64,000 bases of DNA, taken from Cetobacterium sp. NK01 (GTDB lineage: Bacteria > Fusobacteriota > Fusobacteriia > Fusobacteriales > Fusobacteriaceae). The DNA is taken from positions 1-64,000 of the forward strand of contig NZ_JANIBO010000007.1 in NCBI RefSeq assembly GCF_024506395.1. The letters run 5' to 3'. Of the stretch, positions 28,324 to 37,189 are shown piece by piece. The first letter of the stretch is position 1. The number at the start of each line of letters is the position of its first letter. A program made the position numbers and the translations under genes. The notes under the pieces are model-generated. The model was given only the letters and a program-made list of their open reading frames with translations. It was not told the origin of the DNA and did not search any database.

Positions 28324-29647
28324 CTAACTTAAATAAATTATAAAATAAAAATTATCCTCTACGATTTTTATTTCATATTTCAAATTTAATAACTCCAAAA
28401 TATTTTTTACAATATATAGTCCTAATCCTGATCCTTCTATATCTTTTCCCACTGAACTTTCCCCTCTTTTAAATGGAGAAAAAAGATTTAAAGCCTCTTC
28501 ATTCAAATTAGTGTAAGTTCTGTTTTTTAAAATAAGAGTTCTTTGGTTGAATTCTATATGGATACATTCATTTTCTAAAGAATACTTCAAAGCATTTTGA
28601 ATTAAATTTTCTACTACTATTTTAAAAAATTTATAATCAGTTTTTATAATCAAATCTTCGTCGCCTTTTATATTTACATCAATATTTTTTTCAAGTTCTA
28701 AAAGTTCATACTTGTATAAAACTTTTTGAATTAATTCCTTTAAATTAAAATTTTCATAATGTAAAAGATTTTTTGAGTACGTTATTTTTGAAAGAATCAA
28801 TAAATTCTGTATTAGTTCATTCATCTCTTCACTTTCTTTAATTAAAAGATTATATAGCTTTTTTCTTTCACTTTGAGTTAAATCTCTATTTTCTCGTAAA
28901 TTTTGTGAAATCATATTTATAGTTGAGACTGGTGTTTTTAATTCATGAGAAGCATTTCCTACAAAACTCTTTAAACTAGACATAGATTGATTCAATTCTG
29001 AGGACATCTTTTCAATAGAGTTCGCCAACTCTTCTATTTCATCTCCACTTTCTATATCTAATTTTTCTACAAATTCTAAGTCTGCTATTTTATGAGCAGC
29101 TGTATTTAATTTTTCTAAATTTTTAGTAAGTTTTTTAGAAAAATATCTTCCAAATAATAAACTTATAAATATTGCTATAAACATGGATATTCCTTGTATT
29201 AAAAATGCCTCATATTTATAATTTTCCAATGCAACTAAAGGTAGAATTAAAATTAAAGGTGTGTTATTTATAATAGTATAATAGACTAGGTGCCTCCCAC
29301 CCATTTTAGTTTTTATAAGTGATGCTTCATTTAAATTTAATGTATTTTGTAAAAGAAAATTATTTCTTTTTCCGATATTTTTTCCTCTATGATTGATATT
29401 CATATTTCCATAATTTACTTGAATCCCATCAGAGCTGATAGCTTCAATATAACTATTTAATTCACTTTCATTATTTGCAAACTCCTCTATTTTTTTGCAA
29501 TTAAGGGAGTTCAAGCTTTTTTCTATATATATAAAAATGATCTAAAGATATTAAATTTAAAATTTGTACCATAGCTACGCTAATAAAAGCAAGGAAGATT
29601 GAGTACACCATAAGTTTTTTAAAAAAATTAAATCTTATCTTCATCAT
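28324..29647 (-). pseudogene. sensor histidine kinase, frameshifted
   Basis: Membrane-bound two-component kinase of about 440 codons. The first part, from ATG 29647, holds TM1 (KLMVYSIFLAFISVAMVQIL) and stops after RKKLELP at 29501. The main part holds the rest of the sensor loop, TM2 (FLIQGISMFIAIFISLLFG), a HAMP domain, the phospho-acceptor box (NASHELKTPVSTI), the N box (VENLIQNALKYS) and the GSGLGLYIVKNIL ATP lid. The break lies in a TATATATA/A6 stretch near 29530. Without a correction the kinase domain lacks its membrane start. The gene overlaps the end of its response regulator gene. Confidence 0.85.
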
Positions 29648-30290
29648 ATGAATATCCCATCCCACGGAGAGTCTTAATCCTTTCACTAAAAATCCCCATT
29701 TTTTTTCTTAATCTTTTTATCAGAGTATCTACTACCCTATCGTCTCCTTCGTAATCGAATCCCCAAATTTCGTTTATCAGTTTCTCTCGACTTAAAACAA
29801 AACCTTTATTTTTAATAAAATACTCTAATATCTGACTTTCCTTGGGAGATAGCTCTACCTTTTCCCCATTTATTGTAAGTTCTAAAGTTCTACTATCGAA
29901 ACCCAATCCATTATAATAGTAACTACTTTTATCATCTATTTTTAAAATTCTTTTTATTCTAGCTAACAAGATTTTTAGATTAACTGGTTTTGTGATATAG
30001 TCATCAGCTCCTAATTCTAAACCTTTTAATTCATCAAATTCACTATCTCGAGCAGTCATCATAATAACCGGAATATCAGAGTTACATCTAATTTCATCAC
30101 ATATATCCCATCCATTTATATTTGGTAGGTTTATATCTAAAAGTACAAGATCTGGAGTCTCATCATAGAACTTCTCAATAGCTTCTTTTCCATCATGAAT
30201 CATGATTATTTTGAAATTTTGATTTTTCAAAAAAAGATTTATAGAATTAGCTAAATTTATTTCATCCTCTACTATTAATATCTTTTTTAT
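29628..30290 (-). CDS. OmpR/PhoB-type response regulator with ATA start position
   Basis: About 220 residues. The receiver domain reads KKILIVEDEINLA at the start, DLVLLDINLPNINGW with the phospho-acceptor Asp, VIMMTARDS and the KPVNLKILLARI lysine. The winged-helix output domain ends LRKKMGIFSERIKTLRGMGYSYD. In-frame homology runs back to a codon at 30290-30288 that is ATA, 8 nt after a perfect AGGAGG; no ATG, GTG or TTG occurs between the upstream stop and that point. The first TTG lies deep inside the receiver domain. It partners the frameshifted kinase downstream, so the pair may be decaying. Confidence 0.82.
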   Translation of the reverse strand: MKKILIVEDEINLANSINLFLKNQNFKIIMIHDGKEAIEKFYDETPDLVLLDINLPNINGWDICDEIRCNSDIPVIMMTARDSEFDELKGLELGADDYITKPVNLKILLARIKRILKIDDKSSYYYNGLGFDSRTLELTINGEKVELSPKESQILEYFIKNKGFVLSREKLINEIWGFDYEGDDRVVDTLIKRLRKKMGIFSERIKTLRGMGYSYDEDKI

Positions 30291-30374
30291 TTTTCTCGCC
30301 TCCTAACCTCTTTATAATTTAATCAGATTTATTCTAAATAAACTTTATCATATTTTTCATTATATATATAGTAA

Positions 30375-30399
30375 AAAAGGCGTAGAATTTACGCCTTTT
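30375..30399 (-). terminator. terminator of the small exported protein gene
   Basis: AAAAGGCGTA and TACGCCTTTT arms with a 5-nt loop, 5 nt past the stop codon at 30404, followed by a T-rich tract on the minus strand. Confidence 0.8.
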
Positions 30400-30403
30400 A
30401 ATC

Positions 30404-30724
30404 TTAATTATTTTTTGTTCCTTCAGTTGTAGCTACATTATTTACAGATGTATTATTAGCTTGATTTTTAAACATTCTTCCTTGACCGTTTCCTCTTCCT
30501 CTTCCTTGGTTATTAAGATTTTGATTTTGCGCTACTCTACCTGATCCAATAAATTCTCCTTTGTTTGCTCTCTCGGTAGTTCCTGTAACAACACATATTC
30601 CGTTATTTGCTGCCATTCTTGTCACTCCGTTTGTCTGTGCATTTCCTGCTAATTTTCCAGTTCCGTTTGCTGCAAAAGTTACAGCTCCTAATACTAAAGT
30701 TCCGATTATTAATAATTTTTTCAT
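30404..30724 (-). CDS. small exported Asn/Gly-rich protein
   Basis: A 106-residue protein with a clear signal peptide (MKKLLIIGTLVLGAVTFAA). The mature part is low in hydrophobics and rich in Asn, Gly, Gln and Arg. An NQGRGRGNGQGRMF patch lies near residue 72, and the only cysteine (ICVVTG, near 44) sits in the mid-part. A strong ribosome site (AAGGAGG) precedes the ATG. No recognised family. It lies upstream of the two-component genes in the same direction, so it may be a target or a sensed partner; that is speculation. Confidence 0.7.
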   Translation of the reverse strand: MKKLLIIGTLVLGAVTFAANGTGKLAGNAQTNGVTRMAANNGICVVTGTTERANKGEFIGSGRVAQNQNLNNQGRGRGNGQGRMFKNQANNTSVNNVATTEGTKNN

Positions 30725-31131
30725 TGTTCGTCCTCCTTTAAAATTTCGTGTTATCTTTTGTATTTAGATAGTATTATACTTTTGTGTTATGAATATGACA
30801 ATTAAAAAACTTTTAGTTAATTTTAATTTAAGTATCGTTCTGGATTATTAATCAAATCTTTCTTTAGTTTTTCTAATTCAGAAAATTTAAACTTTTCTAA
30901 TCCTTTTATTTTTTCCTCTATTTTTTTACATTCTCTTCATAGTTCACACTAGAAGATTAAATCCATTTTATAACTATCTATCAATTTCTCATTAGTATCA
31001 AAGACTTGAGTGAACACTATTTGTTGATTTGAGGATAATATAACTCGCTTTTATGTTATGAATATAGCAATAAAAAAAGAATGAACTTTGTTTATACATA
31101 CATATTATCAAGTTTAATTTATCAAATTTAA

Positions 31132-31172
31132 AAAAAGTACATTATAGTATAAGACTAAATGTACTTTTTATT
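31132..31172. terminator. bidirectional hairpin in the 30.7-31.5 kb gap
   Basis: AAAAAGTACATT and AATGTACTTTTT pair around a 16-nt loop. The rest of 30725-31190 shows no intact gene. Confidence 0.55.
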
Positions 31173-31196
31173 TTATATTTATAATTATTAGACTTC

Positions 31197-31370
31197 TTAA
31201 TTATGAGTGTGTGTACAAGAAATTCCATTAGAATCTAATAATCCGTTTAAATGTGTTTTTAATATATCTTCAATATTACCACTAGCTCCTAAAATAACTT
31301 CAATATTTTCAATTGGTTTGAATATATTATTCAAAAAATGGTCAAACTTAATTTTAAATAAACTATATCT
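31197..31370 (-). pseudogene. C-terminal gene scrap of unknown family
   Basis: About 57 codons without a start codon, reading KFDHFLNNIFKPIENIEVIL, then LGASGNIEDILKTHLNGLL, and ending in a cysteine/histidine tail CTHTHN. It has the look of a real 3' end cut off upstream. The family is not recognised. Confidence 0.35.
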
Positions 31371-31423
31371 TAGTCAAAATAGTCTAACGACTTTTATTAT
31401 GAGACGTAGATATAGCTGGCGCC

Positions 31424-31524
31424 AATTTTAACATAACATCTTTACTTAATTTTTGTAAAATTATGATAAAAAAACACAATTTAACAAAAATAAATTGTTT
31501 TTATATAACTATTATGTTAAAATT
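31424..31524. repeat. nested inverted repeats upstream of the AAA-ATPase gene
   Basis: A perfect 13-bp inverted pair, AATTTTAACATAA (31424-31436) and TTATGTTAAAATT (31512-31524), encloses a second dyad (ACAATTT/AAATTGT). It may be a terminator/operator region or a 101-bp miniature element; no flanking target duplication is visible. Confidence 0.55.
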
Positions 31525-31559
31525 AGTATAAAATATGTTTTTAGAAAGTGAGAATAAAA

Positions 31560-32907
31560 ATGAATATAAAAGAAATCCGATTGGAAAATTTTAAAAATAT
31601 AAAAAATAGTGTAATAGAATTCCGTAGTAATTTATCTGGAATCTATGGTCCTAATGGAACAGGAAAAACATCTATTGTAGAAGCTTTAGAAGTTTTAAAG
31701 CTATATTTTAGCAACACTTCTAAATATATAAATAATAACCAGGTTTTAGATAAAATTCTAAAACTTATGACTATAGGTAAACAAAATATGGTTATCGAAG
31801 CTATTTTTTTGTTCACGAAGATACTGATTTCAAAGTTTTAGTGGAGTTTATCAAAGATAGTAACGGTGGAATTTTTGTTTCTAGGGAGGAGTTTTCTCAA
31901 AACAATCTAAAGCTAGACGTAAATTTCAGCATATAGCTAAGATTAAAAATGATGATACACTGTTATTACCAGAGATTTTTATAGGTGGAACAAATACAAC
32001 AAATTCAAATATTTTAATCGATTTTTTAGATACGTCAAACTTTAAACAACTGTTGAAAAACTTTAGTAATTTGAACACTTTTTTCTTGAGTTCATTCTTA
32101 CATACTGATGTAAAAAAATTAGAAGATCCTAAATTTAAAATTCTGAAAGATTCATTTGAAAATTTAAAAATAGTTGAAAATTTAATTAAAAATATTGTTG
32201 TAGTTACTTTATCAAAACAAGCTCTTTATAAGGATACACTAGTTATTCCTATCAATTATGGAAATGGTTCTGATTTAGATACTATAAATTACTCTACTCA
32301 AGATAACATTTTCAATAAAAAAGATGTAGACTCTTTGAAAAGAGCTGCTAAAAATATAGATAAACTGCTTTCAATTATTATTCCTGATTCTAGGTTTATA
32401 CTTGAAGAAAAAGTTGTTGGAGTCGATGAAAATGACGAAAGAACTGCTATCAACTTGTTCCTAATAAAAAAAGGTATCAAAATTCCTTTAACATTGGAAT
32501 CTACTGGTACAATTAAGCTTGTATCTCTTTTATCTATTTTAATTGTATATATACAAAATGAAAAAGCTATTATTGTTATAGACGAACTAGATATTCATAT
32601 CTTTGAATATCTATTAGCTGTATTACTAGAAACAATGGCACCTTTAGCTAAAGGACAGCTTATTTTCACAGGGCATAATCTTTTACCTATGGAAAAATTA
32701 GGTAAGGATTCTATTATAATTGCCACTGAATCTAATGATGATATAGTTTACACATTTATGAAAGGAATTTCAAATAGCACTAACATTAGACAAAAGTATT
32801 TACGTTCTCAAGCTTTATGGAGTGAAGACAATATAGAACCTCTTCATTTAAATATTCCAGCTTTAAATGTCTTTGTAAAAGGGTTGGTGTTAAAAAATGG
32901 CAATTAA
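31560..32907 (+). pseudogene. AAA-family (OLD/AriA/RloA-like) ATPase, two frameshifts
   Basis: Begins MNIKEIRLENFKNIKNSVIEF with the SMC/OLD-type Walker A GPNGTGKTS near residue 32. It continues across two frame breaks (about 31805 in a T run, about 31935) into a C-terminal part with the Walker B strand AIIVIDELDIHIFE and a LIFTGHNLLPME segment. An unbroken form would have about 449 codons. ATG 31560 is preferred over GTG 31548. It overlaps the TOPRIM-like gene by 11 bp. Paired ATPase/TOPRIM genes of this kind (PARIS AriA/AriB, RloAB, split OLD) are anti-phage systems; assignment to one of them is inference. Confidence 0.75.
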
Positions 32908-33622
32908 AATTGTTCTTTTTATTGTTGAAGGACCTTCAGATGAAGAAACTCTTTCTGCATATATAACAAAATTGATGTTTAAGAATAGAAAAAAATTATC
33001 AGTACAAATAACTTATGGTGATAAAACAAGTGAAAACATCCCCAATAGCAAAACTCTTTTTACAGTTACTGCTGATAATATAAATCAATATATTGAAAAT
33101 ATCATAATTGAATATTTAAATAGAAAAGATGTAAAAGATCTTGGTATAAAAGCGAAAAATATTGAATATGTTTTTTATGTAACAGATACTGATAACTGTT
33201 TTTTTGAAGAAACTCTGCCTAGATTAAATAAAAAAGAGTGTCTATCAAAAATGTTCAATTTTAAAGAGATTGAAGTTTACCAAAACCAGATTCAAAGACG
33301 ACAAGAAAAGCAAAAGAATATTTCTGAGAGGAAAATACCAAGAGTTCCATTTGAAACAATATTTTTCGCTAAGGATTTAGAAGCTGTAACTATTGGAAAT
33401 AGTGAAAAATTAACAGATGAATTAAAAGAAAAATTATCAAATGATTTTGCTCAAAATTCCCTTTTAATAGATGGTTTTTTTGAAAAGGTTTTTAGAGATA
33501 ACAGTTTAATGCAATGGGAAACTTTTGAAAAGTCATATATAGGAATAAAAACTTATCGAGATAGAGCTTCTAATATGAATAACTTTCTAGATAAAGTAGA
33601 TAGTTGGAAAAAGAAAGATTAA
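32897..33622 (+). CDS. TOPRIM-like (RloB/AriB/DUF4435-like) protein
   Basis: A 241-residue protein starting KIVLFIVEGPSDEETLSAYI, the Glu-containing first motif of TOPRIM folds. A hydrophobic strand with paired acidic residues follows (VFYVTDTDNCF near residue 97), the expected D-x-D second motif. The C-terminal half is helical and lysine-rich. Its ATG lies 11 bp inside the end of the ATPase gene, so expression is coupled. In known defence pairs the TOPRIM partner is the nuclease or toxin released by the ATPase. Whether this copy is functional is doubtful because its ATPase is broken. Confidence 0.65.
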   Translation: MAIKIVLFIVEGPSDEETLSAYITKLMFKNRKKLSVQITYGDKTSENIPNSKTLFTVTADNINQYIENIIIEYLNRKDVKDLGIKAKNIEYVFYVTDTDNCFFEETLPRLNKKECLSKMFNFKEIEVYQNQIQRRQEKQKNISERKIPRVPFETIFFAKDLEAVTIGNSEKLTDELKEKLSNDFAQNSLLIDGFFEKVFRDNSLMQWETFEKSYIGIKTYRDRASNMNNFLDKVDSWKKKD

Positions 33623-33636
33623 AAAAAGCTCTGCCA
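33620..33636 (+). repeat. 17-bp direct repeat, copy 1
   Basis: TAAAAAAAGCTCTGCCA, perfectly repeated at 34969-34985 across the IS256 transposase gene. Here it forms the TOPRIM stop codon and the first half of a terminator whose other half is found only after the second copy. Confidence 0.85.
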
Positions 33637-33741
33637 GAGGGTTTCCCAAATTTAGTGTAAATTGTAAAAATTAAATATATATATTTTACCTTCTTAGCTA
33701 TTAATTTGTATAATTAAATTAATAACTGAGGAGGTTTTTTT

Positions 33742-34971
33742 ATGGCTAGAAAAAATTCAGAAGTAAATCCACTTGTTAAACAATTAATTGAAGAAAATAA
33801 GATTAAATCTGCTGACGATGCTCAAGATTTCATGAAAAATATGTTTAAAGCTATGGTTAATATCTTGATACAAGCTGAATTTGATGAAGCTATTGGATAT
33901 GATAAATATGACAGAGAATCAAGCGCTAATACTACTAACAGTAGAAATGGGTATAATTCTAAGCAAGTTAATACCTCTCTTGGAAAAGTTCAGGTTGATA
34001 TTCCTAGAGATAGAGAGGGACAGTTTGAACCAACAGTTGTTCCTAAATATTCTAGAGATATCTCTGATATTGAAGATAAAATTATCTCTATGTATGGGCG
34101 TGGAATGACTATTTCTGAGATTAATGCTCATCTTGAAGAGATTTATGGATTAACATTCTCAGCATCACAAATTAGTAGAATAACTGATAGAGTTTTTGAA
34201 GAGATAGATAATTGGAAAAATAGACCACTACAAAAATGCTATCCTTTTGTATTCATGGACGCAATACATTTTAATATTAAAAGTAATGGGAAAGTTTCAA
34301 ATAGAGCTGCATATGTTGTTTTAGGAATAGATTTAGAAGGAAAAAAAGATATTTTAAGTATTGTAATAGGAGAGAATAAAAGTTCTAAGTTCTGGTTAAA
34401 AGTTGTAGATGAATTAAGAACTAGAGGCATTGAGGATATTTTTACAGTGTCTATTGATGGTTTAAAAGGTTTTAGTGATGCCATTTTAACTATTTTTCCT
34501 GAGACTAAGATCCAACGTTGTATGGTACATCAAATCAGAAATACGTTAAGATATATGAATTATCAAGATAGAAAAAGCTATGCTCAGCAGCTAAAAAGTA
34601 TTTACAATGCTACTAATGCAGAATGTGCGTTTGAAGCTTTAGAGGCTTTAAAGAATGATCTTCCTGAGTTTGCGCCAGCTCTTAGAAGTTGGTATACTAA
34701 CTGGAGTGAATTATCGCATTTTTTTAATTTTCCTATGGAAATTAGAAAGATGATCTATACTACTAATATAATTGAAAGTTTAAATAGTCAGTTTAGAAAA
34801 GTTAGTAATTCTAGATCTGTTTATCCTAATGAAGATGCTTTGTTAAAGGTTCTTTTTCTTTCTAGTAAAAATATTATGAAAAAGTGGAACCAAAAAGTCA
34901 GAGGTAGGGAAGGAATTCTAAGAATGTTATCAATAGAGTATGGAGAACGTCTAGAAAAATATTTGAAATAA
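33742..34971 (+). CDS. IS256/Mutator-family transposase
   Basis: A 409-residue DDE transposase of normal IS256 length. The helical N-terminus includes KAMVNILIQAEFDEAIGY. The catalytic acids lie in FMDAIHFNI (Asp near 172), SIDGLKGF (Asp near 238) and NIIESLNSQFRK (Glu near 343). GGAGG precedes the ATG. It appears intact and could mobilise itself and related ends, such as the solo right end at 28199. Confidence 0.93.
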   Translation: MARKNSEVNPLVKQLIEENKIKSADDAQDFMKNMFKAMVNILIQAEFDEAIGYDKYDRESSANTTNSRNGYNSKQVNTSLGKVQVDIPRDREGQFEPTVVPKYSRDISDIEDKIISMYGRGMTISEINAHLEEIYGLTFSASQISRITDRVFEEIDNWKNRPLQKCYPFVFMDAIHFNIKSNGKVSNRAAYVVLGIDLEGKKDILSIVIGENKSSKFWLKVVDELRTRGIEDIFTVSIDGLKGFSDAILTIFPETKIQRCMVHQIRNTLRYMNYQDRKSYAQQLKSIYNATNAECAFEALEALKNDLPEFAPALRSWYTNWSELSHFFNFPMEIRKMIYTTNIIESLNSQFRKVSNSRSVYPNEDALLKVLFLSSKNIMKKWNQKVRGREGILRMLSIEYGERLEKYLK

Positions 34972-36235
34972 AAAAAGCTCTGCCACTTTTGTGACAGAGC
35001 TAATTTTTTGATATAATAGTTACACCATGTATACTATTAAACAAATTTTTACTTCTGTCAATTATACTAATATTTTAAATTCTATTCAAGAGTTTTTTTC
35101 TAAAGACTACTTTAATCATATTAAAGATACTGTCTTTAAATCTATTAACTGCAAAAATTTTGATTTTGCTAGAATAGAATATCAATGCCCTCATTGTGGT
35201 TCACGCGCATGTAAACCTGTTACTTGTAAAACTAAATTTTGTTCCTGTTGTTCTAAAATATATATCGAAAATTGGGCTAATAAACTTAATCAACAAATGA
35301 TTAATCACAAGCATAGGCATCTTCTCTTTACAATCCCTAAGGAATTACGATCTTTTTTTCTTAATAATAGAGAACTTTTAACATCAATTTCTGACTCGCT
35401 TAATTCTGTATTTAAAGATCACTTTTGGAAAAAATATAAAACAACTCATTTTGGATACATTACTTTTTTCCATACATTCGGCAGAAAATCTAATTTTAAT
35501 CCACATCTGCATATCTTAATTACTTGCGGTGGATTCAAAGAAAGCTTACAATGGAAATCTGTTGATTTTTTTCCTTACTCACTATTTAAAAATTCTTGGA
35601 AATATATTGTTACTACAACTTTAAAAGAAGCTTTTCCTAATGATCAAAAACTTTTAAACATTGTCAATTCTATTTGGAAAAACCAAATCGATTTTTTTAT
35701 TGATGTTAAAGGAACTGAAATTTACAATTCTTTAAATGCTCTTAAGTATTTAGGTAGATATCTCGCTAGACCTCCTTTAGCTGAATATAGAATCACTCAT
35801 TTTGATGGTAATAGCGTTACTTTTTGGTATGAACAACTTCCTGAAAAAAATAAAGTATTTCTTGAACTTCCTGTAGAAAAGTTCATTAAACAATTAGTTG
35901 CTCATATTCCACCTAAAGGTTTTAAAATGATTAGAAGATACGGTATTTACTCTAGAAACTTCTCGCAAGAATTAAAAAATTTAATAAAACTTAAGCACCT
36001 AAAAAAACAAAAGGCTATTACAAAACTTACTTGGGCCGAGCGCATAGAAAAATGGCTTGGTATAAATCCATTAAAGTGCCTTCAATGCGGATCTAATATG
36101 ATTTTAACTATATTTTTCCATAAAAAATATGGTATTTTTGATTTTAGACTCAAGAAGAAAATTTAAAATTTCTAACCACAGGTAACTGTGGTATTTTGCT
36201 TTTCTATAAAGTAAAGCAATAGATTAATTTTTAAT
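34972..36235. mobile_element. IS91-like (HUH rolling-circle) insertion sequence
   Basis: Left side: hairpin AGCTCTG...CAGAGCT at 34977-35001 and a TATAAT box. Right side: hairpin CCACAG/CTGTGG (about 36177) and TTGCTTT/AAAGCAA, like the structured ends used by rolling-circle elements. An 11-bp TAAAAAAAGCT occurs at both junctions with the IS256. The exact ends are not certain. Confidence 0.65.
35027..36166 (+). CDS. IS91-family transposase with zinc-binding N-terminus
   Basis: A 379-residue Y1/Y2-type HUH transposase. The zinc finger has paired cysteines (YQCPHCGSRACKPVTCKTKF, then CSCC) near residues 55-80. The metal-binding HUH motif is FNPHLHILI near 160. The catalytic tyrosine region is LKYLGRYLARPPL near 240-252. 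A second Cys pair (LKCLQCGSNM) is near the C-terminus. It nicks DNA and transposes by rolling circle. The start ATG 35027 has a TATAAT-like box 8-14 nt upstream but only a weak ribosome site. Confidence 0.88.
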   Translation: MYTIKQIFTSVNYTNILNSIQEFFSKDYFNHIKDTVFKSINCKNFDFARIEYQCPHCGSRACKPVTCKTKFCSCCSKIYIENWANKLNQQMINHKHRHLLFTIPKELRSFFLNNRELLTSISDSLNSVFKDHFWKKYKTTHFGYITFFHTFGRKSNFNPHLHILITCGGFKESLQWKSVDFFPYSLFKNSWKYIVTTTLKEAFPNDQKLLNIVNSIWKNQIDFFIDVKGTEIYNSLNALKYLGRYLARPPLAEYRITHFDGNSVTFWYEQLPEKNKVFLELPVEKFIKQLVAHIPPKGFKMIRRYGIYSRNFSQELKNLIKLKHLKKQKAITKLTWAERIEKWLGINPLKCLQCGSNMILTIFFHKKYGIFDFRLKKKI

Positions 36236-36305
36236 ATATTTATTAGCTACATCTTAATTTTTAGTATTTTTAAGAATAATTTCAAAAAATTATAATTTCC
36301 TAAAT

Positions 36306-36423
36306 AATAAAAAAAGCTATCTTAGGAAGAAGTATCTTGTAGTACCTAATCTAAGATAGCCTATTTGGACATTTAAAATTTGATAGCTAAGAAGTTAATT
36401 TACACTAAATTTGGGAAACTCCC
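36306..36423. repeat. IS256 3' end with terminator
   Basis: GCTATCTTAG/CTAAGATAGC hairpin, GATAGCTAA and terminal ACTCCC; it matches 28199-28313. It is the displaced right end of the IS256 whose transposase ends at 34971. The stretch 36236-36305 shows nothing else. Confidence 0.8.
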
Positions 36424-36436
36424 AAGACTTTTTTTA

Positions 36437-37138
36437 TTACTTTAATAAAGCTTCTATTTTTTTCAAATATTTTTGCAAATCTCTTTTTTTCTTTTCATCT
36501 AATGTTTTTATTTTATTATCTACTTCAGATGAAAACTTTATAAATTTAGGAATATAATTAAAATCAAATTTAGTCTCTTCTTTTAATTTTTCTTCAATAG
36601 GAATTATCATATCTTGATTATCAATGAACTCAATTATTTCTTTTTTATTTGCACCTTTATTTATAAGCTCTATAAATTTTTTTCTATTTTCTTCTAAGTA
36701 AATCAAATCTATATACTTTTGAGATAAAAGTAAAACTAGATTCTTTTTTTCAGGAATGACATCATTATATAGTTCAAATCTTTTTCTGTATCTTAAAGCT
36801 GTACTTTTACTTATATTATTAGCTAATAACCATTTTTCATATAAACCTGTGTACTTACTTCCTTCTCCACCTAATTCCTTATAAACATTATCAAACACAC
36901 GACCTAATTCAATTACATTTTTTGCTTGAATTTTAAATAGTTCAATAGAACTATTTAATAAAAAATTTATTATTTTTTCGTCATCTGTTATTTCTTTAAA
37001 AATTTTTAAATCTAAAAGTTCTACTATATCTTGTTGATTAATTTCATTGGCTGAAGTATTCTCTTTTTTTTCTAATTTTGTTTCATTCAAAAGAGATTTC
37101 ATATTATTAAAAATTTTATTTCTGTCATTTTTAGCCAT
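36437..37138 (-). CDS. ParB-like plasmid partition partner protein
   Basis: About 233 residues. A charged N-terminal tail precedes a central helical region with a helix-turn-helix-like YEKWLLANNISKSTALRYRKRFELY near residue 110. The C-terminus (IKTLDEKKKRDLQKYLKKIEALL) is coiled-coil-like. ATG 37138 is chosen because GGAGGG lies 6 nt upstream. It follows parA by 44 bp. It has no classical ParB/Spo0J signature, so the name rests on position and architecture: a centromere-binding protein that recruits ParA for plasmid segregation. Confidence 0.65.
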   Translation of the reverse strand: MAKNDRNKIFNNMKSLLNETKLEKKENTSANEINQQDIVELLDLKIFKEITDDEKIINFLLNSSIELFKIQAKNVIELGRVFDNVYKELGGEGSKYTGLYEKWLLANNISKSTALRYRKRFELYNDVIPEKKNLVLLLSQKYIDLIYLEENRKKFIELINKGANKKEIIEFIDNQDMIIPIEEKLKEETKFDFNYIPKFIKFSSEVDNKIKTLDEKKKRDLQKYLKKIEALLK

Positions 37139-37154
37139 TTTTACCCTCCAATTT

Positions 37155-37189
37155 AACTTGAAACTGAGTTTCAAGTTGGAACTCAGTTT
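37155..37189. promoter_or_regulatory. overlapping dyads between parA and parB (parS/operator candidate)
   Basis: A perfect 10-bp-arm palindrome AACTTGAAAC-TGA-GTTTCAAGTT (37155-37177) overlaps a second dyad, AAACTGAGTT (37161-37170) with AACTCAGTTT (37180-37189). The two cannot form together. A binding site of the ParB-like protein or an RNA switch between two foldings are both possible. Confidence 0.5.

Larger units (their letters stand above)
33637..36423. mobile_element. IS256-family element interrupted by an IS91-like element
   Basis: The left terminal repeat starts GAGGGTTTCCC and the right end reads back as GGGAGTTTCCC; both continue CAAATTTAGTGTAAATT. The transposase gene fills the left part. 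The IS91-like unit lies between its stop codon and the element's own terminator and right end (36306-36423). No 8-bp target duplication is visible (flanks CTCTGCCA and AAGACTTT), so the element has been rearranged. Confidence 0.8.

Noticed and set aside
31207-31431. 74-residue plus-strand ORF
   Set aside because: No ribosome site or homology; the minus strand holds a more protein-like C-terminal scrap.
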